The notes below the pieces were generated by a model. The model saw only the letters and a program-made list of their open reading frames with translations. It had not been told where the DNA came from and made no database searches. Both the position numbers and the translations under genes were made by a program. Shown here in pieces: positions 34,052 to 42,584 of a DNA stretch of 64,000 nucleotides; the stretch's first letter is position 1, and the number at the start of each line of letters is the position of its first letter. Source of the stretch: Scytonema sp035967975 (lineage in GTDB: Bacteria; Cyanobacteriota; Cyanobacteriia; Cyanobacteriales; Nostocaceae); contig JAWQFQ010000013.1 in assembly GCA_035967975.1 (NCBI GenBank), forward strand, positions 1 to 64,000, given 5' to 3'.

Positions 34052-35533
34052 TTGACGATGCAAAACTTATTTAGACGCTTACGCACAAACAAACCCTTAC
34101 TTTTTGGAATATACGGTGCAATTGGCTGTCTCATAGTAGCGATGTTCCTAGGAGAACCCTTCCTCGCCTTAACCAAACTTGCACCAATTGTGCAACCTTC
34201 CCAAGCCATTGTCTTATTAATTGATACTTCGTCAAGTATGAGCGATGGTAAATTAACCGAAGTGAAAACTGCCGCGACCAAATTTGTAGAACGTCGTAAC
34301 CTGGCTCAAGAAAAACTCGCTGTTGTTAGCTTTGGCTTAGAAATTACAACAGCAACTTCTCTGACAAATGATACCAATACCTTAAAAAATGCGATCGCCA
34401 CTCTTACAGAAGCGGGTGGAACTCCAATGGCTGAGGGTATAGACACAGCTGTTGCTGAGTTACAATCTACCTCTTTGCGTCGAAATATCCTTTTATTTAC
34501 AGATGGTTTACCACATTCCCAAACTCACGCCCTATTTTCTGCTCAATCCGCCAGAAATCAGAGTATAAATCTAATAGCCGTTGCTACGGGTGATGCTGAC
34601 AGAAATTATCTAGCCCAGCTAACAGGTGATTCTTCTTTAGTCTTCTATGCTAGTTCCGGTCAATTTGACCAAGCCTTTCGCAATGCAGAAGCTGCTATTT
34701 ACAAGCAATTAGTCGAATCTAACCCCACAGGTGATTACGGTTTACTGTTCTCTACCTTGCGGATTGGCGGCTGGACGGCTTTCTTGGCAATGGGTGTAAT
34801 ACTGGCTCTTATTATAGGGCAAAACCACTATATGCACCGTCGTCTCCTAACATTCAGTAAAGGTATCATCAGTACTGTTGGTAGCCTTGCAGCTGGTATG
34901 GTTGCGGGAGCCGTTGGTCAATTACTGTTTTTGCCTCTAACTAGCCTTCCTCTTCTTAATGTCTCTATATTAGAAGTTATCAGTAGGATAATTGGTTGGG
35001 CAATCTTAGGTTTATTAGTAGGGATTGGAACCAATTTTTTTGTACCTAATTTAAAGTTTTCCAAGGCTCTATTTGGTGGTACTGTTGGTGGGACTTTAGG
35101 AGCTATCGGTTTTGTAGTAACCGCTAGTACTTTTGGCGATCTCATTGGTCGTTTGTCTGGTGCAGCAATTCTGGGTTTTTTTCTTGGTTTGATGATTGCT
35201 TGGGTAGAGCAAGAACAATTAGCTCAAGAACCTTATTTACTAGTACATTGGACTCCAAGAGAGAAAACATCATTATTATTAGGTATAAAACCCATCATAA
35301 TTGGTAGTTCACCTAATGCACAAATTCCTCTAAACGCCTCAGAAGGATTTACACCTATTACAGCTAAAATTTATCAGGAGGAAAAGAATATTGTTATGCA
35401 ATTTGATTCAGAATATGCTGCACGTAAAAATATGAAAAAAACTATACATCTTCTTAATGTAGGTGATACGCGCAAACTTGGAGATATCACACTTGAAGTC
35501 AAAGCTTCGATAAGTAAATCAAAAGCCATCTAA
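34052..35533 (+). CDS. Membrane vWA protein with multi-TM and FHA-like C-terminus
   Basis: This 493-residue protein has an N-terminal transmembrane helix (PLLFGIYGAIGCLIVAMFLG), a vWA domain with MIDAS D58-TSSSM and TPMAEGI, and LLFTDGLPHS. About six Gly-rich transmembrane helices follow at 235-400, shared with the FHA-like protein upstream in the array. The C-terminal 100 residues (GIKPIIIGSSPNAQIPLNAS, ...VMQFDSEY) look FHA-like. If the first helix faces out, the vWA domain is extracytoplasmic. An intramembrane module joining a vWA sensor to a phosphopeptide-reading domain is an unusual single-chain design. Confidence 0.78.
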   Translation: MTMQNLFRRLRTNKPLLFGIYGAIGCLIVAMFLGEPFLALTKLAPIVQPSQAIVLLIDTSSSMSDGKLTEVKTAATKFVERRNLAQEKLAVVSFGLEITTATSLTNDTNTLKNAIATLTEAGGTPMAEGIDTAVAELQSTSLRRNILLFTDGLPHSQTHALFSAQSARNQSINLIAVATGDADRNYLAQLTGDSSLVFYASSGQFDQAFRNAEAAIYKQLVESNPTGDYGLLFSTLRIGGWTAFLAMGVILALIIGQNHYMHRRLLTFSKGIISTVGSLAAGMVAGAVGQLLFLPLTSLPLLNVSILEVISRIIGWAILGLLVGIGTNFFVPNLKFSKALFGGTVGGTLGAIGFVVTASTFGDLIGRLSGAAILGFFLGLMIAWVEQEQLAQEPYLLVHWTPREKTSLLLGIKPIIIGSSPNAQIPLNASEGFTPITAKIYQEEKNIVMQFDSEYAARKNMKKTIHLLNVGDTRKLGDITLEVKASISKSKAI

Positions 35534-35584
35534 TAAAACTACCACCTTCTTGCTTAATTAGTATAGAAGTAAATTACAAGCCAA

Positions 35585-35968
35585 ATGGTTAAATATACAT
35601 TTTCTCTAAAAGTTAAAGGTGACAACAATGAGTATTCATATGATTTAGATTTAACGCCTCAGGAAGAGAATTTACCTGAACAGGTATTTACTCCAAAAGT
35701 TCGTGAACATCTTCGTCTCCATCTCCAAAACAAAAGCCTATGCGCTATTAAAGAATTTCATCTCAATCAAATCGTCAATACATGGGTACAGGATATTAAA
35801 GAAGGTTATCGAGATAGTGCTTTAACTCTACAATTACCTCTATTAATGGAATCAGTAATTGACGAGTTAAATGAACCAGGAAATCAAGAAACTCCTACAG
35901 TAGTTAGCCCAGATTTATCTGATATTGAACCTAGGTTTGGAATGCTACCTCCATTAAATTTCTCTTAA
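35585..35968 (+). CDS. Hypothetical cluster protein
   Basis: This 127-residue protein has no recognised domain. The first 100 residues alternate strands and helices (YTFSLKVKGDNNEYSYDLDL, then VREHLRLHLQNK); the last 25 are Pro/Asp-rich and disordered. It has no signal or membrane segment. It sits between the membrane vWA and the cytosolic vWA genes (51 and 53 bp gaps), so it is most likely an accessory subunit of the phospho-signalling complex. Confidence 0.65.
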   Translation: MVKYTFSLKVKGDNNEYSYDLDLTPQEENLPEQVFTPKVREHLRLHLQNKSLCAIKEFHLNQIVNTWVQDIKEGYRDSALTLQLPLLMESVIDELNEPGNQETPTVVSPDLSDIEPRFGMLPPLNFS

Positions 35969-36021
35969 GCCCTTTGACTTCAGCGTCAGCAAAATTATAA
36001 AATAATTACAGGAACATAACA

Positions 36022-37416
36022 ATGCTTAATGTACTGAATGTAGCCATTACTCCTCATCGGGAATTTATGCCCGCAGATACCGATGGGCAAAAGTTGTTTT
36101 TAATGTTAAAGCTAAGACCAACAAAAGATGCGGCTGTCACCCGTCCCTCTACTACTTTTGCTTTTGTTATAGATACCAGTGGTTCCATGTATGAAGTAGT
36201 AGCTGGGGAAACGACACTGACAGGAGTTACTTATACTCAGGATGGCAAGGAGTATAACCAAGTAACAGGGGGTAAGACAAAAATTGATATTGTGATTGAG
36301 TCCTTGTTAACACTGGTACGTTCTGGGAGATTAGGAGCAAGCGATCGCGTCGCCATTATCCAATTTGACGATTCAGCTTCCCAGATTATTGGCTTGACTC
36401 CTGCAACACAAGTCAGTCAATTAGAAAACGCAATTAGTCAACTCCGCCGATTTTCCGGTGGTACTCGTATGGGTTTGGGTTTGCGCCGCTCCTTAGATAT
36501 GCTTTGTAACCAATCAATGACTGTGCGACGTACCCTACTGTTTACCGATGGGCAAACCTTTGATGAAGATATATGCCGAGATATAGCATCAGATTTTGCC
36601 ACCAACAATATACCAATTACTGCCTTGGGAGTAGGGGATGATTTCAAAGAAGATTTATTGACCCATCTTAGTGATTCTACAGGTGGAACCTTATTTTATC
36701 TCGTTGCCGGAAGTGCTACAGGCACCCAAGTTTCCATACTAGATTTGCCTAACAAAATTATTGAAGAATATACTCAAGCACAGCGAGAAGTTATTACAAA
36801 CCTTGCTTTAACTGTCAAAACCGTCAAAGGCGTAGAACTCACCCGTATTGTTCGTGCTTATCCTACACAAGCAGAATTTCCTTTAACTCAAGACCCTTAC
36901 CCTATTGGAAATGCAGTAGCTGGTGATGAAACAATCTTCATTCTCGAATTTAGTATGGATAGCCGCCCTGCATCCCGCGTCCGCATTGCTCAAATTGGCA
37001 TAACCTACGATATTCCAGGACAAAATCGACGTGGAGAAGTTCCACCACAAAATTTAATTGTGCAATTTGTTCCAGGACAAAGCGGCGCAGCACAAGTCGA
37101 TCAAGAAGTGATGGATTATGTACAGCAATGTAACATTGCCAACATCGTCAATCAAGCAACAAAGATTGCCGATCGCGACCCCCAAAAAGCCGAAGAACTC
37201 TTAGAAACTGCGCGGCGTATGACAGTCAGAATTGGTAATAAAGCAATGGAAGAATCTCTCAACGGTGCTCAACAAGAGTTACGCAAAACCAGACAAATTT
37301 CTCCAGGAACTCGTAAAACCGTCAAGATGGGAGCCAAGGGTAAAACTGTCAAAATGGGAGGTGATATTAACGATGAGCTTTCAGAAGAAGAAATGCGTAA
37401 ACTTACAGGAACTTAG
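36022..37416 (+). CDS. Cytosolic vWA-domain protein (TerY-like)
   Basis: This 464-residue protein has a vWA domain at about 40-250 with MIDAS D51-TSGSM, GGTRMGLGL and LLFTDGQTFDE, plus an inserted loop at 62-85. A beta-sandwich follows (NLALTVKTVKGVELTRIVRA, ...TIFILEFSM), then a helical tail with Lys/Thr-rich KTVKMGAKGKTVKMG, a possible phosphorylation site for the neighbouring kinase. vWA, PP2C and Ser/Thr kinase genes together form the TerY-P triad described for stress and conflict loci, and all three are present here within 5 kb. Role as a phospho-regulated adaptor is inferred. Confidence 0.85.
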   Translation: MLNVLNVAITPHREFMPADTDGQKLFLMLKLRPTKDAAVTRPSTTFAFVIDTSGSMYEVVAGETTLTGVTYTQDGKEYNQVTGGKTKIDIVIESLLTLVRSGRLGASDRVAIIQFDDSASQIIGLTPATQVSQLENAISQLRRFSGGTRMGLGLRRSLDMLCNQSMTVRRTLLFTDGQTFDEDICRDIASDFATNNIPITALGVGDDFKEDLLTHLSDSTGGTLFYLVAGSATGTQVSILDLPNKIIEEYTQAQREVITNLALTVKTVKGVELTRIVRAYPTQAEFPLTQDPYPIGNAVAGDETIFILEFSMDSRPASRVRIAQIGITYDIPGQNRRGEVPPQNLIVQFVPGQSGAAQVDQEVMDYVQQCNIANIVNQATKIADRDPQKAEELLETARRMTVRIGNKAMEESLNGAQQELRKTRQISPGTRKTVKMGAKGKTVKMGGDINDELSEEEMRKLTGT

Positions 37417-37449
37417 TACTACATTTCATAAATTCGTATCGAAATAAAG

Positions 37450-37492
37450 GCTTGTAGTTATGATGCATGCGCTAAAGCGCAACTACGAACCA
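37450..37492. repeat. Dispersed palindrome (GTAGTTGCGCTTTAGCGCAT family)
   Basis: CTTGTAGTTATGATGCATGC, then GCTAAAGCGCAACTACGAAC, forms a hairpin. A related copy in the opposite orientation lies at about 42148-42186, where it truncates a toxin gene. It lies between the vWA and FHA genes and could attenuate or process the transcript. Confidence 0.7.
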
Positions 37493-37538
37493 TAATGATG
37501 ACTCATCACCAGTTTTTTCTCATTTAAGGAGAGTATCA

Positions 37539-38072
37539 ATGATTACTTGTACAACTTGTGGTTACGATCGCAACCCAGATGACGCTGAGTACTGTGAAGC
37601 TTGTGGTTCAGAACTACAACCATTTGTACCAATTTCACCTACCCCGTCACAATCACCTACCATAATCCAGCCATCCCCATCACAACCTTCATATCCTACT
37701 TCATCTCCAACTTCTCCCACATTCTCAGCCACTACAACAACAGCAAAACTTATCCCCAAACAAGCAGGTTCACCAATACCAGAATTTACCCTAGATAGTA
37801 ATGCCATTGTTGGAATCTTTGATCCAGACATGGGCCCTGTTGATATTGACTTAGAAGATTTTGCTGGCGGGGAAACAGTCTCACGCAACCATGCAGAAAT
37901 TTACCTAGAAGGGGGAGTTTGGAAAATTAAAGACCTTGGTTCGACAAATGGAACTTTTATGAAATCAACTGGACAAACTCGTTTTGGAGCCAGAATTACT
38001 ATACCTGAAACAATAAAACCTGGAGATGAAATTGCCTTTGGTAAAGTTCGTTTTCTCTTCCAGAATGCTTAA
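37539..38072 (+). CDS. Zinc-ribbon FHA-domain protein
   Basis: This 177-residue protein starts with a four-Cys zinc ribbon (CTTCGYDRNPDDAEYCEACG). A Pro/Ser/Thr-rich linker of about 50 residues carries possible phosphorylation sites, and a canonical FHA domain spans about 85-175 with SRNHAEI and GSTNGTF, the phosphothreonine-binding residues. The Ser/Thr kinase two genes downstream begins with a similar zinc ribbon (CPTCLTENADNAMSCIACG), so both may dock to the same partner. A GGAGAG ribosome-binding site precedes the ATG. Confidence 0.9.
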   Translation: MITCTTCGYDRNPDDAEYCEACGSELQPFVPISPTPSQSPTIIQPSPSQPSYPTSSPTSPTFSATTTTAKLIPKQAGSPIPEFTLDSNAIVGIFDPDMGPVDIDLEDFAGGETVSRNHAEIYLEGGVWKIKDLGSTNGTFMKSTGQTRFGARITIPETIKPGDEIAFGKVRFLFQNA

Positions 38073-38160
38073 ATTTTTAAGAAATGGAAAGTCTTTTTCC
38101 ATTTCTATTAATTAGATTTATATAAGGAAATAACCAAGTAAAGTTAGTCGAGATTTATTC

Positions 38161-40002
38161 ATGTACTCATCAAGTGACATAAATACTAGTTTAGTGATTC
38201 AGGAAAATCAAAAATTTCAATTAGAAAATTTTCTAATCGAAGTTTTATCATACCTTGGTCAATTTACAACAGATATTCATTATTTTAAAGTTCATATATC
38301 TCCCCTCGACACAAATAAAGATTCAAATCAATTAGCTTTACTAAGAGTAGGTTCAACAGAGGGTGGACTACATCGAGAACTACAGCTACGGGAAATTCTC
38401 GGAGATTACAAAATGATTGCTAAACTTATCACTCGTATTACATTAGATTCAGTGATTATTAACCCTCATTCACCTATTCTTAATACAGAACTTCAGGAAC
38501 ATCAACAGAATGATAGAAATACTACAACAGAAAATTGTGATTCTAAAATCAATTTAGCAGAAAATTTAATTGATGAAGAACATGACGCTACTTCAGTCTC
38601 TTCTGAAGAGACATCAACCCCATTTAATCCTGTAGAAACAGATTCCCAGTATTTAGAAGATGAATACTACCCAGAACTAGAAATTTACTCTAATTCTTCG
38701 ACAAGTCAACTTATCCTAATTACTGATTTTCCAGAGAATCCAAAAACACTAGACACCTGGTTAACAATAGAACATTCTTTAGAAGAAAATTTATCTTTAA
38801 CCAGTCAAATATGTCAATTTTTTCGTTACTTATATGAGCGTAATTGGTGTTTTATATCCATAGAACTCAATCTTATTTGCATAGGGACGCCTTGTATTTT
38901 TTTTGATTTAACTAGTGCCTATCCTGTTGATTCAACATTAAATTCTGGATTATTAGGAAATTATTGTGCAGCCGAACTTGCCTACAATAAAAATCCTATT
39001 TCTGAGACAATGAGTAGCTATACAGTGGGTGCATTACTCTATCATTGTATTCATAAAAAGCCTTTGCCAATACATCCAGCTATTGAACTAGAAATTAATC
39101 CTATCCCTCGCATTTATCAATTACTAAAAATTTGTCTCTCTCCCATTCCTGAAGAAAGATTTCCTTTGTCTCAGCTTTTAAGTATATTGCTAGAAACTCG
39201 GCAAGCCATTCGTACTCTCAAAATAGATTGGAACATAGCGAGCCGTTCTACAGTAGGACTATCAATTAATCGGCTACAAAATGAAGATAACTACGGGATT
39301 AGACAACAACAATTAAGCAATTTAGAAACCATGATATTAGGAGTTGTTGCTGATGGTATGGGTGGTATGTCTCAGGGAGAACTAGCAAGTAAGTTAGCTG
39401 TGCAAACAGTCCTGGAAGAACCTGTGCCTACTAATTTTAAGACGATAGACCAAAGAAATACATGGCTAATATTGTTATTTCAAAAAGCTAACGAAGTCAT
39501 TTCTAAGAATGTCAAAGATGGAGGAACAACTCTAAGTGTAGTATTAGCTATAGGACAACAACTCACTATAGCCCACGTTGGGGATAGTCGTATTTATTTA
39601 CTTCGTCAAGGAGAAATACAGCAGTTGAGTGAAGACCATTCTCTGGTAGCGATGTTAATTGCCAGTGGTCAAATAACAGAAGAAGAAAGTCTAAATCATC
39701 CAGACCGAAATGTGCTCACAAAATCTCTTGGTTCAAAACTTAGATTAAGTGATGGTTATATCCAAGATTTAAGACGCACAAAGCAAGATTTGTCAATAAC
39801 TTTAGAGAACGGAGATATCTTACTGCTATGTTCTGATGGCGTTTGGGACTTAGTGCCTAAAAATGAGTTGCTAGATATTTTTAACAACAATCAAAGCTTA
39901 CAATTATCTGTTGATCGCACTATTAACCGGGTTCTTGAACAGGGTGCATCCGATAATGCGACCCTATTAGCATTGCAGTGTCGGATGGAGAAATCAGAAT
40001 AA
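38161..40002 (+). CDS. Pseudokinase-PP2C protein phosphatase fusion
   Basis: This is a 613-residue protein. Residues 1-190 are unassigned and acidic. About 200-350 resembles a protein-kinase C-lobe that has lost its catalytic residues: NLICIGTPCIFFDLTSAYP in place of the HRD/DFG stretch, then an SYTVGALLYHCIHKKPLP helix. From about 355 a PP2C domain has all the metal-binding motifs: VADGMGGM (D near 398), GGTT, HVGDSRIYLLR, EDHS, LTKSLGS, LLCSDGVWDLV and SDNATLL. PP2C removes phosphate from Ser/Thr in a Mn/Mg-dependent way and should oppose the kinase encoded 1 bp downstream. The pseudokinase part may be its regulatory or substrate-binding unit. Confidence 0.85.
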   Translation: MYSSSDINTSLVIQENQKFQLENFLIEVLSYLGQFTTDIHYFKVHISPLDTNKDSNQLALLRVGSTEGGLHRELQLREILGDYKMIAKLITRITLDSVIINPHSPILNTELQEHQQNDRNTTTENCDSKINLAENLIDEEHDATSVSSEETSTPFNPVETDSQYLEDEYYPELEIYSNSSTSQLILITDFPENPKTLDTWLTIEHSLEENLSLTSQICQFFRYLYERNWCFISIELNLICIGTPCIFFDLTSAYPVDSTLNSGLLGNYCAAELAYNKNPISETMSSYTVGALLYHCIHKKPLPIHPAIELEINPIPRIYQLLKICLSPIPEERFPLSQLLSILLETRQAIRTLKIDWNIASRSTVGLSINRLQNEDNYGIRQQQLSNLETMILGVVADGMGGMSQGELASKLAVQTVLEEPVPTNFKTIDQRNTWLILLFQKANEVISKNVKDGGTTLSVVLAIGQQLTIAHVGDSRIYLLRQGEIQQLSEDHSLVAMLIASGQITEEESLNHPDRNVLTKSLGSKLRLSDGYIQDLRRTKQDLSITLENGDILLLCSDGVWDLVPKNELLDIFNNNQSLQLSVDRTINRVLEQGASDNATLLALQCRMEKSE

Positions 40003-40003
40003 T

Positions 40004-42109
40004 ATGTCTATTCAATGCCCAACTTGCTTAACCGAAAATGCTGACAATGCAATGAGTTGTATTGCCTGCGGGACTCCTCTTGTTTCTACAACTGATTCAT
40101 CTACTTCATCTGCATACCATTTATCTGCTGGTACTTTATTAGGAAAACAAAGATACCGAATAGACCAACTATTAGGAGAAGGTGGATTTGGGATTACTTA
40201 TAAAGGCGTTCATTTACAAAATTCAACCCAAGTAGCAATTAAAGAACTCTGGCCAGAAAAGGCAGCTAGAGTTGGAACTACAATTACATGGCCCTCTTCA
40301 ATTACCCCTCAACAACGTCAACAACAAATTACAAAATTTAAATTAGAAGCTAGTTATTTACAAAAATGTATTCATCCTAATATTGTTAAAGTATACGAGT
40401 GGTTTGAGGAGAATAACACTGTTTATATAGTAATGGAGTTTATTTCTGGTAAATCCTTATATCAAATATTACAAAAAGAAGGGATTTTAGATGAAAGTCG
40501 AGTTAAATCCTATTTTCTTCAAGTTGGAAAAGCTATAAAAGTTCTTCATGCTAATCGTTTATTACATAGGGATATTAAACCAGATAATATTCTAATTGAT
40601 AGGAACGATAGAGCAATTCTCATTGATTTCGGTGCTACCAACGAATTCATTGCAGGTCAAACACGTGAAATGAGCGTTACCTTAACACCAGGTTATGCAC
40701 CATTGGAACAATATAGCTACCGAGGTAAGCGTTTTCCTGCAACTGATTTTTATGCTTTATCTGCTTCAATGTATGAATTATTAACTGGACAATTACCTGC
40801 AGCTGCTACAGATATAGTGAATGGTTCAGAAAAACTTATTCCACCTCGTCAATTACGCCCGAATCTTAGTCCTTTAATTGAAAAAGTTATTCTTACAGGA
40901 ATGCAATTGAAGGTTGAAGACCGCTTCCAAACAGCCGATGAATTCATTGATGCTCTCAACGACAGATTTGTCTCTCCCAAACATAAAAAAGCACAAGAAT
41001 TAGTTAAACAAGGAAAACTAGTAGAAGCAGTTCTAGCTTACGAACAATATCTCATTAGCGAACCCAATAACGCGGAAGCAACCGTTGAACTCGCATTACT
41101 TCAAATGTATCTAGATGATACTCAAGCAGAAATTGCTGCGAAAAAAGCAATTCAATTCAAGCCGAGTGATGGTAGAGGATACGGAGTTTTAGGGCTTGTT
41201 AACTGCCGTCAATCCAATTGGTCAGAAGCATTGAAAAATCTGCAAAAAGCAGCCAATCTCGCGCCCCAAGAAGTTTGGATACAAGCAAATTTAGCTTGGG
41301 CATTAGGTAAATTAGGTCATTGGGTAGAAGCTGAAGTAGCTGTGAACAAAGCACTTCAACTTGATGCTAATTGCACTTTTGCTTTAGGATTACAAGCTTG
41401 GATAGCCGTTAGTCAAAAACAATGGAAATTCGGAATTCGTGCTGCAACTCAAGCAATTTTTAAGTCTAAACAAAGTTCTTCCAGAAACTCTCAAGAAATC
41501 CAGAGGTGGGTGTATCCTTATCTCATTTTTGCTTTAGACAAAGCAGTTGTGACCAAGCAAGCCAACGATGTAGAAAGACGTATTCAAGAATTTATCACTC
41601 AAGTAACTGACAACAGCTTTGGGTGGGGTTTTAAAGGTTGGAAACAAGCGACTCAGGGATTATGGACTGAGGCTATTGCCAGTTTTGAGGAAGCAAGCCG
41701 TCAATCTAAAGTTTCTGCTTGGATATTGATAAATCAAGGAATTACTCAAGAGCATCTGCAGAATTTTCAAGAAGCTATTCAAATCTACGAAAACTACAAT
41801 CAGAAATTTCTCCCTCATGCCTTTGTTTTCTTTCGTTTAGGAACTTTATACGGACGAACAGGACAATGGCAACAAGCACGCTCTTATTTAGAAAAAGCAG
41901 TTCAATTAAAATCAGATTATCCAGAAGCCTATCATAATTTGGGATGGGTTCTTCTGAATATTAAAAATCAAGACGGTCAGGTAGAAAACTTCCGCGAACT
42001 TTTGTTAGCTTATCGTAAAGCTTCAGAATTTTACACACAGCAACAAAAGCATTTTTTATCTCAATCTATTAAACAAGCTTTCCAATCTGTTAGTATTGAA
42101 AATTTTTAG
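40004..42109 (+). CDS. Zinc-ribbon Ser/Thr protein kinase with TPR tail
   Basis: This is a 701-residue protein. A zinc ribbon (CPTCLTENADNAMSCIACG) is followed by a Hanks-type kinase domain at about 45-315: glycine loop GEGGFGITY, ATP lysine K80 (VAIKE), catalytic D190 in HRDIKPDN, DFG as DFGATN, and APLEQY in place of APE. About ten TPR-like helix pairs follow to the C-terminus (AVLAYEQYLISEPNNAEATV, ...ARSYLEKAVQLKSDYPEAY). It is soluble. With the PP2C gene 1 bp upstream it forms a reversible phosphorylation pair; the FHA proteins of the cluster are the probable readers. It is the last gene of the array. Confidence 0.92.
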   Translation: MSIQCPTCLTENADNAMSCIACGTPLVSTTDSSTSSAYHLSAGTLLGKQRYRIDQLLGEGGFGITYKGVHLQNSTQVAIKELWPEKAARVGTTITWPSSITPQQRQQQITKFKLEASYLQKCIHPNIVKVYEWFEENNTVYIVMEFISGKSLYQILQKEGILDESRVKSYFLQVGKAIKVLHANRLLHRDIKPDNILIDRNDRAILIDFGATNEFIAGQTREMSVTLTPGYAPLEQYSYRGKRFPATDFYALSASMYELLTGQLPAAATDIVNGSEKLIPPRQLRPNLSPLIEKVILTGMQLKVEDRFQTADEFIDALNDRFVSPKHKKAQELVKQGKLVEAVLAYEQYLISEPNNAEATVELALLQMYLDDTQAEIAAKKAIQFKPSDGRGYGVLGLVNCRQSNWSEALKNLQKAANLAPQEVWIQANLAWALGKLGHWVEAEVAVNKALQLDANCTFALGLQAWIAVSQKQWKFGIRAATQAIFKSKQSSSRNSQEIQRWVYPYLIFALDKAVVTKQANDVERRIQEFITQVTDNSFGWGFKGWKQATQGLWTEAIASFEEASRQSKVSAWILINQGITQEHLQNFQEAIQIYENYNQKFLPHAFVFFRLGTLYGRTGQWQQARSYLEKAVQLKSDYPEAYHNLGWVLLNIKNQDGQVENFRELLLAYRKASEFYTQQQKHFLSQSIKQAFQSVSIENF

Positions 42110-42118
42110 TAAAATTTA

Positions 42119-42211
42119 TCAACTAAGTAAGTTAGTACAAATAGATTTGTAGTTGTGCAAAGAGCGCATACATCGCAACCACAAGACAAACACCATCGTA
42201 TCAATCACCAT
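42119..42211 (-). pseudogene. Truncated PIN-type toxin (VapC-like) start
   Basis: ATG 42211 overlaps the antitoxin stop (TGATG). The first residues, MVIDTMVFV, are the N-terminal strand of a PIN nuclease with its first acidic Asp. After nine residues the text becomes a copy of the GTAGTTGCGCTTTAGCGCAT palindrome (42148-42186), giving a dead 30-codon frame. The toxin body is absent from the following sequence. Confidence 0.7.
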
Positions 42212-42435
42212 CAGGGTCGTCCTTCTGATTTCCAAGCCTGCACCCGACTTTCTGATTCCATCGGTAACGTCTCTACCCGTTGACGAATACGAGCAAGCAC
42301 TTCATCACGTTGCCCATAACGTTTTTGCAATAAATCACGGACTTCTTGCTCCATCGAAATTCCTTTTTGTCCCGCCAAGCGTTTAATCCGCTCGACTAAC
42401 TCATCAGGTATATTGCCAATGGTAATTGTTGCCAT
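42211..42435 (-). CDS. Orphan FitA/VapB-like ribbon-helix-helix antitoxin
   Basis: This 74-residue protein has an N-terminal ribbon-helix-helix (ATITIGNIPDELVERIKRLA, then ISMEQEVRDLLQKRYG) and a C-terminal tail that would bind the toxin (VQAWKSEGRP). Family members repress their own promoter and neutralise a PIN toxin encoded immediately downstream. Here only nine residues of that toxin remain. The gene lies convergent to, and just beyond, the kinase of the large cluster. Confidence 0.88.
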   Translation of the reverse strand: MATITIGNIPDELVERIKRLAGQKGISMEQEVRDLLQKRYGQRDEVLARIRQRVETLPMESESRVQAWKSEGRP

Positions 42436-42489
42436 ACTACCTCAATAGCTAGCGCTAGTCTACTAGTAGATCATTCCCTTATGCTAGCA

Positions 42490-42584
42490 AAGTGCTGGCA
42501 TTCGAGTCGTCTCACGCAAAGACGCCAAGACGCAAAAGTTTTCTTAGCGTCTTAGCGTCTTGGTGTGAGATTTAATTACCAAAA
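42490..42584. repeat. Short repeat between antitoxin and pdh E2
   Basis: TCTCACGCAAAGACGCCAAG (42510-42529) and CTTAGCGTCTTAGCGTCTTG with GTGTGAGA (42544-42571) form an imperfect inverted repeat. Convergent-gene position suggests a terminator-like structure for the E2 gene, although no U-run is seen. Confidence 0.45.
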
